The notes beneath the pieces are model-generated. The model saw nothing but the letters and a program-made list of their open reading frames with translations. It ran no database searches and was not told the origin of the DNA. DNA of 6,370 nucleotides. Origin: Sulfurospirillum sp. (GTDB taxonomy: Bacteria; Campylobacterota; Campylobacteria; Campylobacterales; QNZT01). The number at the start of each line of letters is the position of its first letter. Positions within the stretch are counted from its first letter, which is position 1. A program made the position numbers and the translations under genes. Where the stretch lies: the NCBI GenBank assembly GCA_003978455.1, contig QNZT01000166.1, positions 1 to 6,370 of the forward strand, given 5' to 3'. Below, piece by piece: positions 6,277-6,370 of the stretch.

Positions 6277-6370
6277 ATGAAATATATTAAATTACAATCT
6301 CAAAATAAAAAGTCATATGAATTTACAAAAGCTTTTATTGCCATTGGAAATAGTTGTCAACAATTATCAA
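6277..6370 (+). CDS. Start of an unrecognised AT-rich gene (3' end outside the window)
   Basis: 31 complete codons are visible from ATG at 6277: MKYIKLQSQNKKSYEFTKAF, then IAIGNSCQQLS. A strong ribosome binding site (AAGGAAG, 6265-6271) stands five bases before the ATG, and an in-frame TAA at 6262-6264 rules out an upstream start. The fragment is Lys/Gln/Asn-rich, without a signal peptide or membrane segment, so the product is probably cytoplasmic. G+C of the visible codons is about 22%, far below the helicase gene next door, which suggests a different origin such as recent transfer. It is preceded by its own promoter and the structured leader. No family can be assigned from 31 residues. Confidence 0.75.
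   Translation, partial: MKYIKLQSQNKKSYEFTKAFIAIGNSCQQLS

Overview
The window looks like chromosomal DNA of a Campylobacterota bacterium of the Sulfurovum/Sulfurimonas type. This is an inference from protein style, from a -10 box without a clear -35 before the helicase gene, and from a moderately GC-rich coding part with AT-rich gaps. No rRNA, tRNA or marker gene confirms it. There are two complete genes, two genes cut by the window edges, and three intergenic stretches, two of which hold notable structure.

Layout, left to right. Positions 1-414 (minus) are the first 138 codons of a membrane-anchored, probably periplasmic protein resembling the AsmA/TamB group; its 3' part lies outside the window. 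Positions 415-741 carry no gene. They hold two copies of a modular repeat (arms of 31 and 35 bp) with several hairpins, probably a dispersed intergenic element. Positions 742-2436 (minus) encode a secreted subtilisin-family (S8) serine protease with propeptide, intact catalytic residues and a C-terminal cadherin/Ig-like domain; it begins with TTG behind a strong ribosome binding site. Positions 2437-2634 are a shared, AT-rich divergent promoter region. Positions 2635-5871 (plus) encode a 1078-residue SWIM zinc-finger SNF2-family ATPase with all helicase motifs intact.

The last 500 bases change character. The DNA becomes very AT-rich after the helicase. A well-formed promoter (TTGATA, 17 bp, TATAAT) at 6088-6116 is followed by a roughly 150-base leader containing a more GC-rich island of two hairpins, one of them a long nested stem of about 85 bases. 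The leader ends in a good ribosome binding site and the start of an AT-rich, unrecognised gene at 6277 that runs off the window. This promoter, structured leader and unknown gene form the most interesting part. It could be a cis-regulatory RNA, a small RNA working with the gene product, or a dispersed repeat that landed in the leader; the rest of the gene is needed to decide.

The genes do not form an obvious pathway or operon. The protease and helicase are divergent, and the outer two genes are separated from them by repeat-bearing or AT-rich gaps.
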